Shown in pieces: positions 6,660 to 15,631 of a DNA stretch of 27,578 nucleotides. Where the stretch lies: positions 1-27,578 of the forward strand of contig JACQHV010000201.1 of NCBI GenBank assembly GCA_016198885.1, given 5' to 3'. Position 1 is the first letter of the stretch; each line of letters starts with the position of its first letter. The position numbers and the translations under genes were made by a program. A model generated the notes under the pieces. The model searched no databases. It saw nothing but the letters and a program-made list of their open reading frames with translations, and was not told where the DNA came from. The stretch comes from Gammaproteobacteria bacterium. GTDB taxonomy: Bacteria > Pseudomonadota > Gammaproteobacteria > Eutrophobiales > Eutrophobiaceae.

Positions 6660-9326
6660 TTAATTCTGGATCAGTTCACGGAGCTCAGGCAGGCAGGAAC
6701 CGCAGTTGGTGCCGGCCTGAAGTAATCTCCCGATATCTTCTACATTATTAATGTTCTGTTCGATAATAGTCTTGAGGATGGTGTTTCTCCCTACCGTAAA
6801 GCAGGAGCATACGATCGGTCCGCAATTTTTCCGGTTGCTGAAGGGTTGCCCTGCAAGCAGACAGGCGCGTTCGATTTTCTCCAGGGTTTTGTCTTTAAAC
6901 AGGTCCCGCAGCCAGTTTCTGTCAGGTAACCGGGAATAATCCGGGGCGATGAACAGGCAGCTTTCAAGCCTGCCATTCCGTATACTCGCTGCGCGATAAC
7001 GGCCTATCGTGGCGTCACTGTACTCAAGCCATTCGTTTTGAAGTTTTTCCGCTTGCATAAGTGATCTGGCCCAGTGAAACCAGTCCTCCGGTCGTTTCTC
7101 GCCAGCGATCTCGTAACACCAATATCCATAGCCGCGTGAGCGTGTCCAGCAATGTGCAAATGGTCTGATGTCATTATCATCCCGTGTCAGGAAAAATCCT
7201 TCCCATGTTGTCTCCACGGGAGAAATTCTGACCGGGGTATACTTCAATTCCGGTTGTCCGGAGATCGGATCAACAACCGGATTCACCACCGCATCAATCC
7301 GTCCCGATGAGGCGAATTGATCATTCCAGTGCATGGGGATGAACAGACTGCCCCGGTACTGGTGCTTTGAAAATCTGGTCCTTGCGATGGCAGAACCCCA
7401 GCGACTCTGCACACGCGCCAGTGTCCCGTCGTCCAGATCAAATAGTTGTGCATCCTCAGGATGGATCTCTATATAGGGTTCACTGGTGTGCGCCGATAAT
7501 CGAGGGGATTTACCGGTGCGTGTCAGGGTATGCCAGTGATCGCGCACGCGCCCAGTGTTCAGGATCAGCGGATATTGTGCATCGGTTGCATGAGCAGGAT
7601 GGAACGGTTCAACAGCCACGAATCTTGCCTTGCCTCCAGTATGAAAGAAGCGACCATCGGAAAATAAGTGCCCGTTAATTTTCCGGGAGGGACTAATGGG
7701 CCATTGTACGGGGATTAAATTATCGTAACCGGCATTGTCCAAATCTGCCAGGGCGGAGATATCAAAATCGCGTTCACCATTATTTTCAAAACCGGAAAGT
7801 GCGGCATGTTCCCGAAAGACGTCGTCAGGTGTTTCATACGGGAATGCTTCTGCAAATCCCATGCGCCGTGCCGCCTGGGTAATGATCCACCAGTCAGGCC
7901 GTGCATCACCTACAACCGGCAGAAATTTACGTTGCCGTGAAATCCGGCGTTCGGAATTAGTGACGGTTCCGTCCTTTTCACCCCAGGTCAGTGCTGGCAG
8001 GAGCACGTCTGCATGGAGTGCAGTGTCCGTCGATCGAATACAATCAGAAACAATCACCGTTTCGCATTTTTGCAATGCCGCGCGCACCCGATCAGCATCC
8101 GGCATACTGACCACCGGATTGGTTGCCATGATCCATAGCACGCGGATTTCACCGCGATAGACTGCCTCGAATAAATCCACGGCCTTAAGACCTGGTTTAT
8201 CAGCAATGACGGGCGCATTCCAGAAACGCTGCACGCGGTCTCTGTGTTCCGGATATTCAATCTCCATATGCGCCGCCAATTGATTGGACAGTCCACCGAC
8301 TTCCCGACCTCCCATGGCGTTGGGTTGACCGGTAATCGAGAATGGCCCCATTCCACGTTTACCAATACGTCCTGTTGCTAAATGGCAATTAATAATGGCA
8401 TTCACTTTATCAGTGCCACTGCTTGACTGATTGACGCCCTGGGAAAACAGGCTGACTGTTTTTTTTATGCTCGTAAACAGATGGAAGAATTCCGCGACAT
8501 CGGGTTCAGGGAGATTACAGACTCGCGCCACATGGGGAATCGACGGTGCACTCTTATTGGCGGCATTGATCGCTGCGGTGAATCCTTCTGTGTGCTGTGC
8601 CAGAAATTTCCGGTCAAGTGTATCTTCCTGGTGCAGGTGATTCAGCAGGCCATTAAACAGGACAACATCGGTGCCTGGTTTTAACGGCAGGTGCAGATCC
8701 GCATGTTCGCAGGTCGCCGTGCGGCGTGGATCGATCACTACAATTTTTAATGCGGGATTTTCAGCTTTTGCCTTGACAATGCGTTGGTAGATAACGGGAT
8801 GACACCAGGCGGTGTTGGAACCGATGATCAGGATAAGATCCGCCTGTTCAAGATCTTCATAATTGCAGGGAACAGTATCCGCACCGAAGGCGCGTTTATG
8901 ACCAGCTACAGCAGATGCCATGCACAGGCGCGAATTGGTATCAATATTTGCCGTGCCGATAAATCCCTTCATGAGTTTATTGGCGACATAATAATCTTCT
9001 GTGAGTAATTGGCCTGAAACGTAGAAAGCCACCGACTGTGGCCCGTAATTCTGAATGGACTTTTTCAGTGTGCCCGCGACCTTGTCCAGCACTGCATCCC
9101 AATCTGCCTGCTTTCCATTGATTTCGGGATACAGTAATCGATCATTGAGGTCGACAGTTTCATCAAGTGCAGCACCCTTGGAACAAAGACGGCCAAAGTT
9201 GGCCGGGTGATCCGGGTCACCCTTGATTGCTATATTTCCCGTCCTGGATACCGACGCGAGTATTCCACACCCAACACCACAATAGGGGCAGACCGTACGA
9301 ACCATGGCCGGGTTGTTGTCCAGCAC
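6660..9326 (-). CDS. nasA: Assimilatory nitrate reductase, large subunit NasA
   Basis: Cytoplasmic molybdenum enzyme that reduces nitrate to nitrite for assimilation; 888 residues. It opens with a [4Fe-4S] motif (CPYCGVGC, then LCSKG), followed by the Mo-bis-MGD fold. Cys in NSRLCMASA is the expected molybdenum ligand, as in NasA/NapA. A C-terminal BFD-like [2Fe-2S] domain has CSC near residue 840 and CGSC near the end. This tail accepts electrons from a flavoprotein, fitting the NirB-like reductase in the same operon. The start is a GTG at 9324-9326, one base after the cysJ-like stop; an ATG at 9305 (MVRTVCPYC) is an equally good start giving 881 residues. It is the last nas gene of the minus-strand operon. 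Confidence 0.95.
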   Translation of the reverse strand: MLDNNPAMVRTVCPYCGVGCGILASVSRTGNIAIKGDPDHPANFGRLCSKGAALDETVDLNDRLLYPEINGKQADWDAVLDKVAGTLKKSIQNYGPQSVAFYVSGQLLTEDYYVANKLMKGFIGTANIDTNSRLCMASAVAGHKRAFGADTVPCNYEDLEQADLILIIGSNTAWCHPVIYQRIVKAKAENPALKIVVIDPRRTATCEHADLHLPLKPGTDVVLFNGLLNHLHQEDTLDRKFLAQHTEGFTAAINAANKSAPSIPHVARVCNLPEPDVAEFFHLFTSIKKTVSLFSQGVNQSSSGTDKVNAIINCHLATGRIGKRGMGPFSITGQPNAMGGREVGGLSNQLAAHMEIEYPEHRDRVQRFWNAPVIADKPGLKAVDLFEAVYRGEIRVLWIMATNPVVSMPDADRVRAALQKCETVIVSDCIRSTDTALHADVLLPALTWGEKDGTVTNSERRISRQRKFLPVVGDARPDWWIITQAARRMGFAEAFPYETPDDVFREHAALSGFENNGERDFDISALADLDNAGYDNLIPVQWPISPSRKINGHLFSDGRFFHTGGKARFVAVEPFHPAHATDAQYPLILNTGRVRDHWHTLTRTGKSPRLSAHTSEPYIEIHPEDAQLFDLDDGTLARVQSRWGSAIARTRFSKHQYRGSLFIPMHWNDQFASSGRIDAVVNPVVDPISGQPELKYTPVRISPVETTWEGFFLTRDDNDIRPFAHCWTRSRGYGYWCYEIAGEKRPEDWFHWARSLMQAEKLQNEWLEYSDATIGRYRAASIRNGRLESCLFIAPDYSRLPDRNWLRDLFKDKTLEKIERACLLAGQPFSNRKNCGPIVCSCFTVGRNTILKTIIEQNINNVEDIGRLLQAGTNCGSCLPELRELIQN

Positions 9327-9327
9327 G

Positions 9328-10866
9328 TCAGTAAACGTCCCGCAGGTAACGCGACTCCGCAGCGAGTTGCTTCACATAGTCAACAGCCGCCCCTTCGGAG
9401 AGCATGCCGCGTTGTACGGCGATACGGTGCAGCATCTCATGCACATCCCGCGCCATGCGCGTTGCATCCCCGCAGACATACAATACTGCCCCCTCCTGTA
9501 ACCACGACCAAAACTCCTGTGAATGTTGTAACATCAATTGTTGCACGTAAATCTTGTCGCGCTGATCCCTCGAAAAGGCGGTATCGAGTCGCGTCAATAT
9601 TCCATCGTGCAGAAAGCCCCGCAACTCGTCGCGATAGAAGAAATCTGTCGCGGAGTGGGGATTACCGAAAAAGAGCCAGTTTTTGCCGCGCGCACCGCGC
9701 ACCTTGCGTTCTTCGAGAAAGGCACGGAAAGGAGCGACGCCGGTACCCGGGCCGATCATGATGACAGGTCTGTCCCCGTCCAGGGGGAGACGGAAGCCGT
9801 AGTTCGGTTGAATGTAGATCGGAACCTGGTCGTTTCTCTGCAGGCGATCGGCGATGAAGCAGGATGCCACACCCTTATGCTGCCGTTCGTTGAGTTCGTA
9901 ACGCACCACGCCCACTGTCAGATGCACCTCGTCCGGATGGACTCTGGGCGATGAAGCGATGGAAAAGAGCCGCGGCTGCAGCTGACCAAGCCGGGAAACG
10001 AACTCTCCAATGGACGGGCGCGCCGCGGGGCAGGTGTGCAGGATATCAAGCAAATCCCATCCTTCGATATCCTCATCGCCACTGGCCCACCTTTTGAGGC
10101 GGGTCTTCTCATCAGCATCCGTGGCGCTTGCCGCGAGGCATTCAAGCGTTTCATCGCCCGGTTTCGTGATATCCAGCCACTCGAGCATCGCCTGACGTAC
10201 ACTCGACTCGCCGCGTGGGGTCGCCACGTGCTCGTCACCGGCCGCACCAAGGGCTCTCAGAATGTCTTCCACAAGGCGGGGACAATTGCGTGGAAAGAAG
10301 CCCAGGGAATCGCCGGGTTCGTAAGTGATCCCGCTCCCCGCAAGATCAATAATGACATGACGGACGTCTTTGACTGAACCCTCCAGTGTGAGTCTGGCCA
10401 TGTCCTTCAGTTTTGCTGCAAAGGGGATCTTGCGGGTATAGACGTTGACGACCGCAGCTGGCGTCACTGGTTTACGCGCAACAGGCGCGGGTGTTTCCGC
10501 CATGAGATCCTTGAGTTTCCGCACTGTGGGTTTGCCCCCGGGAACGCACAGTGTCAGGTCTTTTTCATCCCCGCCGGCAATGGCCTCGGCGTAGGTTTTG
10601 CACATATAGCCGCACTGCCCGCAGTCCATCTGGCCCATGGCGGCCATCAACCGCAGTTCATATTTGCGGCCGTCTGCAAGCTTCATCCGCTCATCGAGGG
10701 CGAGGTTCGGGTCGTGCCAGGGTAATTCTTCCACTTTTTCGGCTGGTGCCGTGCCCGGGTTGATTTGTTCGACACTCAGGAGTCCCGCGAAAAAGCCATT
10801 CAGCCAGGCACGCTGCCCCGGTGTGAACGGCGCATTATCGGGAAGAAGATTGAGTGTGATAGTCAT
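9328..10866 (-). CDS. CysJ-like NAD(P)H reductase with Fe-S domain in place of flavodoxin
   Basis: A 512-residue diflavin-reductase relative, annotated in databases as sulfite reductase flavoprotein alpha. Residues 14-30 (FTPGQRAWLNGFF) match the N-terminal peptide of E. coli CysJ. Where CysJ has flavodoxin, this protein has a Cys-rich module with C82, C85, C89 and C107 (DCGQCGYMC ... TLCVPGG), a probable [4Fe-4S] site. The remainder is the FAD/NADP(H) reductase: EPGDSLG, RLFSIASS (FAD), GPGTGVAPFRAF and YVCGDATRMA (pyridine nucleotide), ending RYLRDVY like CysJ. The start ATG overlaps the nirA stop (ATGA). By position it should pass NAD(P)H electrons to NirA, or to NasA. The DNA is more GC-rich than the flanks. 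Confidence 0.85.
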   Translation of the reverse strand: MTITLNLLPDNAPFTPGQRAWLNGFFAGLLSVEQINPGTAPAEKVEELPWHDPNLALDERMKLADGRKYELRLMAAMGQMDCGQCGYMCKTYAEAIAGGDEKDLTLCVPGGKPTVRKLKDLMAETPAPVARKPVTPAAVVNVYTRKIPFAAKLKDMARLTLEGSVKDVRHVIIDLAGSGITYEPGDSLGFFPRNCPRLVEDILRALGAAGDEHVATPRGESSVRQAMLEWLDITKPGDETLECLAASATDADEKTRLKRWASGDEDIEGWDLLDILHTCPAARPSIGEFVSRLGQLQPRLFSIASSPRVHPDEVHLTVGVVRYELNERQHKGVASCFIADRLQRNDQVPIYIQPNYGFRLPLDGDRPVIMIGPGTGVAPFRAFLEERKVRGARGKNWLFFGNPHSATDFFYRDELRGFLHDGILTRLDTAFSRDQRDKIYVQQLMLQHSQEFWSWLQEGAVLYVCGDATRMARDVHEMLHRIAVQRGMLSEGAAVDYVKQLAAESRYLRDVY

Positions 10867-12674
10867 CCTGCAGCCACGCCTCTGGGTAATGCAGCAGGTT
10901 CTGTCACCGTATAATGCGCGAGTTCTTCGGCCGTGTGCCTGCGGCTGAATTCGGCGAAGCTTTCATTCTGATCACGACGATTTGCGAGATAGACGTGCAA
11001 CAGTCTTTCAATAACTTCAGGCGCCTCCCCGGCCGGGATGTTGCGCCGTATCTCGACGGCCAGGTGTCGATCGCTGCCATAGCCGCCGCCTGCATAAAGG
11101 TGATAGCCCTCCACCTCCTGTTCATCGTCAAGACTCACCTTGCATGCCAGTAGTCCGATATCACCAATGTAGTGCTGTGCGCAGGAGTGATGGCAGCCGG
11201 TCAGGTGGATGTTGACAGGTTGATCGAATACGATGCGTTGCTCTATGTGTTCGGCAATCCGCTCAGCGTGATATTTCGTATTTGCCGCTGAAAACTTGCA
11301 ACCTGTGCTGCCGGTGCAGGCTATCAGTCCGGCGCGGATGGAACTGGCCGACCAGTGCAGACCTAAACTTTCAATCGCCTGCTTTACTGCGTCGATATCT
11401 GCTGCACGTATATCGGAGATAAGCAGGTTCTGCCACACGGTAAGCCGGATTGTCCCGCTGCCGAAGCGCTCGGCGATATCGGCCAGTCCGCGCATCTGGG
11501 CCACCGTCAGTTTGCCGACCGGCAGTGCCACGCCGACATAGAACATTTCCGTCTGTTTTTGTGGATGGAAACCAATATGAGCATTGCGCTGCGCCGCTGG
11601 AGGATGTTCGCAATCATTGAGTGGGATCCGGGGTAGTGCGTATCCCAAATACTTCTCGGTTTCTTTCAGATACTCCTCGATCCCGATGTGATCGAGGACA
11701 TATTTCATGCGCGCCCTGGTGCGATCCGTTCGATCGCCGCGGTCAATAAACACCCGCACGATCGCCGCCGCTACCGGGATGCACTGCTCCGGTGTAATGA
11801 CGACTCCTGCATCACGGGCAAAGTCCTTGTGCCCGGTAATGCCGCCGAGTTGCACACGGAAGTATACGCCCGGCGGCACTGTCTTGCCCTCCGGGATCCG
11901 CACGGCAGCGAAGCCGATGTCGTTTGTATCCTCCAGCACACTGATACGCCCGCCGCCATCAAAGGCGATATTGAACTTGCGCGGCAGGCCGTACAGCTCG
12001 CGGTGATTGAGAATGTAATGGTGCAGCGCGCGCGTAAGCGGGAATGTATCAATAAATTCCTGTGGGTCGATCCCCGTCGTGGGGGAGCCCGTGATGTTGC
12101 GAATGTTGTCTGCGCCTGCGCCGCGGTTCACAATTCCAAGTTCGTAGAGTCCCATTAGAAACGCCGGTCCGTCGCGGGCACTGATCTCACGCACTTGCAG
12201 GTTTGCGCGGGTGGTGACGTGGCTGTAACCTCCACCAAACCGTTCGGCGAGATCGGCAACTCCACGAAGCTGATGCACATTCAGGATCCCGTTGGGGAGG
12301 CGCAGCCGGCACATATAAGAATCCTGTGCCGGTGCAACGTAAAAGAGGCCGAAGAATTTGGTGCAAAAAACATCGGTGCCCTTGGGGAACTCCCCGGCCT
12401 CGGCCCGTTTCAGGAACTCGTCCCAGCGATCAAGTGGATGGCGCTCACGCTTTGCTTTTTCCTCGGTGACAAGCTGTTTACCTGCTGCGAGGAAGCGATT
12501 CTGGGCATTGATGTGAATTGCTTCTGGCCCCGCTGTACCGGTCGTAACGGACGATGACGCGCTCGCCGGACCGGTGAGTCCCGGCAGTCCACGATACTTT
12601 TTCGCGATCTCAAACCCGCTGGTAAAGCCCTCGAGATAGAGCTTCTGTTCTTCAGTGAAACCCGGATCGTTCAT
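10863..12674 (-). CDS. nirA: NirA-type nitrite reductase (siroheme / [4Fe-4S])
   Basis: Reduces nitrite to ammonium with six electrons. The 603-residue protein has the two-repeat nitrite/sulfite reductase layout: ferrodoxin-like half-domains near residues 115-180 and 370-430, each followed by a siroheme-binding domain. The siroheme/[4Fe-4S] ligands are C453 and C459 (CTGSTGC) plus C494 and C498 (GCHHSC). The motif TTRANLQVREI and the neighbouring nitrate genes favour nitrite over sulfite. An N-terminal extension of about 80 residues begins with FTEEQKLYLEGF (6-17), the same peptide type as in the CysJ-like partner. The upstream GAGGA is a good ribosome-binding site; the start lies 10 nt after the NirB-like stop. 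High GC content sets this gene and cysJ-like apart. Confidence 0.92.
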   Translation of the reverse strand: MNDPGFTEEQKLYLEGFTSGFEIAKKYRGLPGLTGPASASSSVTTGTAGPEAIHINAQNRFLAAGKQLVTEEKAKRERHPLDRWDEFLKRAEAGEFPKGTDVFCTKFFGLFYVAPAQDSYMCRLRLPNGILNVHQLRGVADLAERFGGGYSHVTTRANLQVREISARDGPAFLMGLYELGIVNRGAGADNIRNITGSPTTGIDPQEFIDTFPLTRALHHYILNHRELYGLPRKFNIAFDGGGRISVLEDTNDIGFAAVRIPEGKTVPPGVYFRVQLGGITGHKDFARDAGVVITPEQCIPVAAAIVRVFIDRGDRTDRTRARMKYVLDHIGIEEYLKETEKYLGYALPRIPLNDCEHPPAAQRNAHIGFHPQKQTEMFYVGVALPVGKLTVAQMRGLADIAERFGSGTIRLTVWQNLLISDIRAADIDAVKQAIESLGLHWSASSIRAGLIACTGSTGCKFSAANTKYHAERIAEHIEQRIVFDQPVNIHLTGCHHSCAQHYIGDIGLLACKVSLDDEQEVEGYHLYAGGGYGSDRHLAVEIRRNIPAGEAPEVIERLLHVYLANRRDQNESFAEFSRRHTAEELAHYTVTEPAALPRGVAAG

Positions 12675-12684
12675 GCACGCGTCC

Positions 12685-13926
12685 TCAGACGGTGGCCGGG
12701 AGAAATTCGCAGCCGAACATCAACGCTTCTCGTATAGGTGTAATATCGGTGCCATCACGGATAAGATCTGTGTACCATGCGCTTGCCTCCGTATCACCGA
12801 ACAGCACGGCGCCACGTAACCGGTTCTCCGCAATAACGAGCTTGCGGTAGATCCCCTGGCCTGGATCGCGCAGGAAGATCGATTCATAGCGGTTTTCCTG
12901 GTCGATCTCACCTGCGGAAAATAGATCAATGCCAGTGACCTTGAGTTTGGTTGCAGTAACAGATCCCTCATAACGGGCATATCCGATACCAGCGAGGTGA
13001 TTTGCACAGACCCTGGCCTGTTCAAACAACGGCGCGACCAGACCGTATGTCATACCACGATGCTGAACGCATTCACCCACGGCATAGATGCGCGGATCAA
13101 ATGTCTGCATGGTGTCAGAAACCAGGACACCCCGTTCACAATGCAGCCGCGCTTTTTGAGCAAGTTCAATATTTGGACGAATGCCGACGGCCATGACTAC
13201 CAGATCAGCATTGATTACTGATCCATCCCCCGGGCCGGAGCCCGGGGCAGGTTTAAAACGCAGACCTCTTACATGATCTTCACCCAGGATCGCCTCGGTC
13301 TGGCACTCAATCAGTAAATGCAGACCACGCGCCTCCAGTGAAAGTCGCAACAGATCCGCCGCCGGTTTATCGAGCTGTCTTTCCATCAGGGTATCGAGCA
13401 GGTGCACAACCGTTACATTCATTCCCTGTTTTAACAGACCATAAGCGGCCTCCAGCCCGAGCAGTCCGCCACCGATAACTACTGCATTTTGATGACTGGC
13501 GCTGGCCTGTAACATGGCATTGACATCATGAATGTCCCTGAAGGTGACGACACCCGGCAGATCCACACCGGGGATGGGGATAACAAACGGGTTTGATCCT
13601 GTAGCCAAGATTATCCGGTCATAGTCACGCACCGTACCATCTTCGGCAAACACTTTTCTGGCAAGACGGTCAATATGCAAGATTTTTTTACCTTTAAGCA
13701 GGGTAATTCCGTTGTCTGCATACCATTGTTCATTATTGATCATGATCTCATCGATGGTTTTTTCACCGGCCAGCACCGGAGACAGGAGAATGCGGTTATA
13801 GTTACCATAAGGTTCCGCACCAAAGACGGTAATTTCGTATTTATCCGGAGCAAGCTTCAGCAATTCTTCAAGGGTGCGTGCTCCGGCCATGCCGTTTCCA
13901 ATCAAAACGAGTTTTTTCTTTTTCAT
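12685..13926 (-). CDS. NirB-like FAD-dependent NAD(P)H reductase (electron donor subunit)
   Basis: A 413-residue pyridine-nucleotide-disulfide-type flavoprotein equivalent to the N-terminal part of NirB (NasB/NasC type). The first Rossmann motif is LVLIGNGMAGARTLEEL (FAD) and the second VVIGGGLLGLEAAYGL (NAD(P)H). The NirB-type substrate stretch YGNYNRILLSPVLAGEKT, an ATGSNPF motif and the second FAD motif IYAVGECVQH are also present. The [2Fe-2S] BFD and siroheme domains that follow in full NirB are absent. I take the ATG at 13926 as start; an in-frame TTG at 13944 would overlap the ATPase stop by 2 nt. It probably feeds the BFD tail of NasA. Confidence 0.88.
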   Translation of the reverse strand: MKKKKLVLIGNGMAGARTLEELLKLAPDKYEITVFGAEPYGNYNRILLSPVLAGEKTIDEIMINNEQWYADNGITLLKGKKILHIDRLARKVFAEDGTVRDYDRIILATGSNPFVIPIPGVDLPGVVTFRDIHDVNAMLQASASHQNAVVIGGGLLGLEAAYGLLKQGMNVTVVHLLDTLMERQLDKPAADLLRLSLEARGLHLLIECQTEAILGEDHVRGLRFKPAPGSGPGDGSVINADLVVMAVGIRPNIELAQKARLHCERGVLVSDTMQTFDPRIYAVGECVQHRGMTYGLVAPLFEQARVCANHLAGIGYARYEGSVTATKLKVTGIDLFSAGEIDQENRYESIFLRDPGQGIYRKLVIAENRLRGAVLFGDTEASAWYTDLIRDGTDITPIREALMFGCEFLPATV

Positions 13927-13940
13927 GGATACAATCTGAT

Positions 13941-15617
13941 TCAATGTTTATCGCAATCTGCAAGAAACGTGATCAATTCTTCACGCAGTCTGTAATAATC
14001 CGGATGTGAAACAAGGGCCTTGCGGCTGCGCGGTCGGGGCAGATCCACTTGCATGATTTTTCCAACCCTGGCCCGTGGTCCGTTCGTCATCATGACAACT
14101 CGATCAGCAAGTAATATTGCTTCATCCACGTCATGAGTAACGATAATCGCTGTAACATGTGTGCGTTCCCATACCTCCATCAGAACTTCCTGCAATTCCC
14201 ACCGGGTGAGCGAATCCAGCATACCGAACGGTTCATCAAGCAATAACAGTTTGGGGGATAAGGCAAATGCCCGCGCGATGCCTACGCGTTGTTTCATCCC
14301 GTTGGACAACTCGGTGGCTTTTTTATGCAAAGCGTGACCCAGGCCGACACGGGAAAGATAGTATTCAACAATATCCATTCGTTCTGCTGCCGTTGCGTGC
14401 GAATAAACCCGCTCAACGCCCAGCGCCACATTTTCATACGCTGTCATCCAGGGAAACAGGCTGGGTGCCTGAAAAACTACGGCACGATCAGGACCTGCTT
14501 TCCAGATTTCTTTTTTATCCAGCACAATCCCGCCATCGCTGATTTCGTTCAAACCCGCCGCCATGGAAAGGACGGTGGACTTGCCGCAGCCTGAATGGCC
14601 GATGATTGAAACGAACTCACCCTTCTTCATATTGAGTTCAAAACTCTCGACTACAGTCAATGGTCCCTTGGGTGTGGGGTAGATCTTTGTGACGTTGTAA
14701 AATTCCAGATATTTCGGCTCACCCATATCTTTCTGGTAGGGCTGAATTGCGGCAGGGGTATTTTCCTGACCGGATTCCTGATCAAGCGACCTGGGCGTGA
14801 TATTGGGCAGTTGGATAATGTTGCCTGTGGTTTCAGACGTCTCTTTGATGCCGATACGCATTAAATATTGTGTGATATCGTTGCGCAGCTCCATGAAGCG
14901 CACGTTGTGATTTATGGCCTTCCGATCTCGCGGGCGTGGCAGATCAACAATAAACTCCGGGCCGAATGTCGCACCCGGTCCGGGATTCAAGGGAATGATG
15001 CGATCAGCCATTATTAAACCTTCATCCACGTCATTCGTGATCAGGATTATGGTTTTGCGATCTTGTTCCCAGATGCGGATGATCTCGTCCTGCAGATTGG
15101 CCCTGGTCAGTGCATCCAGGGCGCTCAAAGGTTCATCAAGCAACAACACATCGGGACTTGCAGCAAGCGCCCTGGCAACATTCACGCGCTGGCGCATCCC
15201 TCCGGAGAGTTCCGCCGGTCGGCGATGTACGGCATGCGAGAGGCCAACAAGCTCGATGTATTTTTCGATTATTGCCTTGCGTTCCTGCTTGCTCAGGACT
15301 TTGTAGGTGGCATCGACGGAGAGGGCAATGTTGCCGTATACCGTGAGCCACGGCATGAGTGAATAATTCTGGAAAACTACGCCGCGATCTGATCCCGGAC
15401 CACTGATAGGTTTTCCCTTTTTCAGTATTTCACCGTGGTCAGGATTGATCAATCCGGCGATGGAAGAAATCAGGGTAGTTTTTCCACTGCCGGAAAAGCC
15501 CACAATTGCGACAAACTCACCTTCATTGATCTCCAGATTGATGTTCTTGAGAACAGAAGACCGTTCTGTCCCTGTCCCATAGGATTTGCTGAGATTTTTT
15601 ACTGCAAGAAATGTCAT
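13941..15617 (-). CDS. Nitrate ABC transporter, tandem ATPase (NrtC/NrtD-like fusion)
   Basis: A 558-residue protein with two complete ABC ATPase domains that energise nitrate/nitrite import by NrtB. Domain 1: Walker A GFSGSGKT (40-47), signature LSGGM (137-141), Walker B LLLDEP (158-163), and Asn195 where the H-loop histidine should be (ITNDVDE). Domain 2: Walker A GHSGCGKS (340-347), signature LSNGM (437-441), Walker B LLLDEP, intact His495 (VTHDVDE). A Pro/Gln-rich linker (about 255-300) joins them. Cyanobacterial NrtC instead carries a binding-protein-like C-terminus, which is missing here. AGGAG precedes the ATG. The nrtB stop lies 14 nt upstream. Confidence 0.92.
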   Translation of the reverse strand: MTFLAVKNLSKSYGTGTERSSVLKNINLEINEGEFVAIVGFSGSGKTTLISSIAGLINPDHGEILKKGKPISGPGSDRGVVFQNYSLMPWLTVYGNIALSVDATYKVLSKQERKAIIEKYIELVGLSHAVHRRPAELSGGMRQRVNVARALAASPDVLLLDEPLSALDALTRANLQDEIIRIWEQDRKTIILITNDVDEGLIMADRIIPLNPGPGATFGPEFIVDLPRPRDRKAINHNVRFMELRNDITQYLMRIGIKETSETTGNIIQLPNITPRSLDQESGQENTPAAIQPYQKDMGEPKYLEFYNVTKIYPTPKGPLTVVESFELNMKKGEFVSIIGHSGCGKSTVLSMAAGLNEISDGGIVLDKKEIWKAGPDRAVVFQAPSLFPWMTAYENVALGVERVYSHATAAERMDIVEYYLSRVGLGHALHKKATELSNGMKQRVGIARAFALSPKLLLLDEPFGMLDSLTRWELQEVLMEVWERTHVTAIIVTHDVDEAILLADRVVMMTNGPRARVGKIMQVDLPRPRSRKALVSHPDYYRLREELITFLADCDKH

Positions 15618-15631
15618 TTTTTATCTTCTCC

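Noticed and set aside
9207..9761. 184-codon plus-strand frame across nasA/cysJ-like
   Set aside because: Arg/Pro-rich shadow of two well-supported minus-strand genes; no domain or ribosome-binding site.
11688..12158. 156-codon plus-strand frame inside nirA
   Set aside because: Antisense to conserved NirA coding sequence; typical open antisense frame in GC-rich DNA.
12685..13944. TTG start at 13944 for the NirB-like protein
   Set aside because: The ATG at 13926 starts right at the conserved KKLVLIGNGMAG fold; the extra six residues add nothing recognisable.
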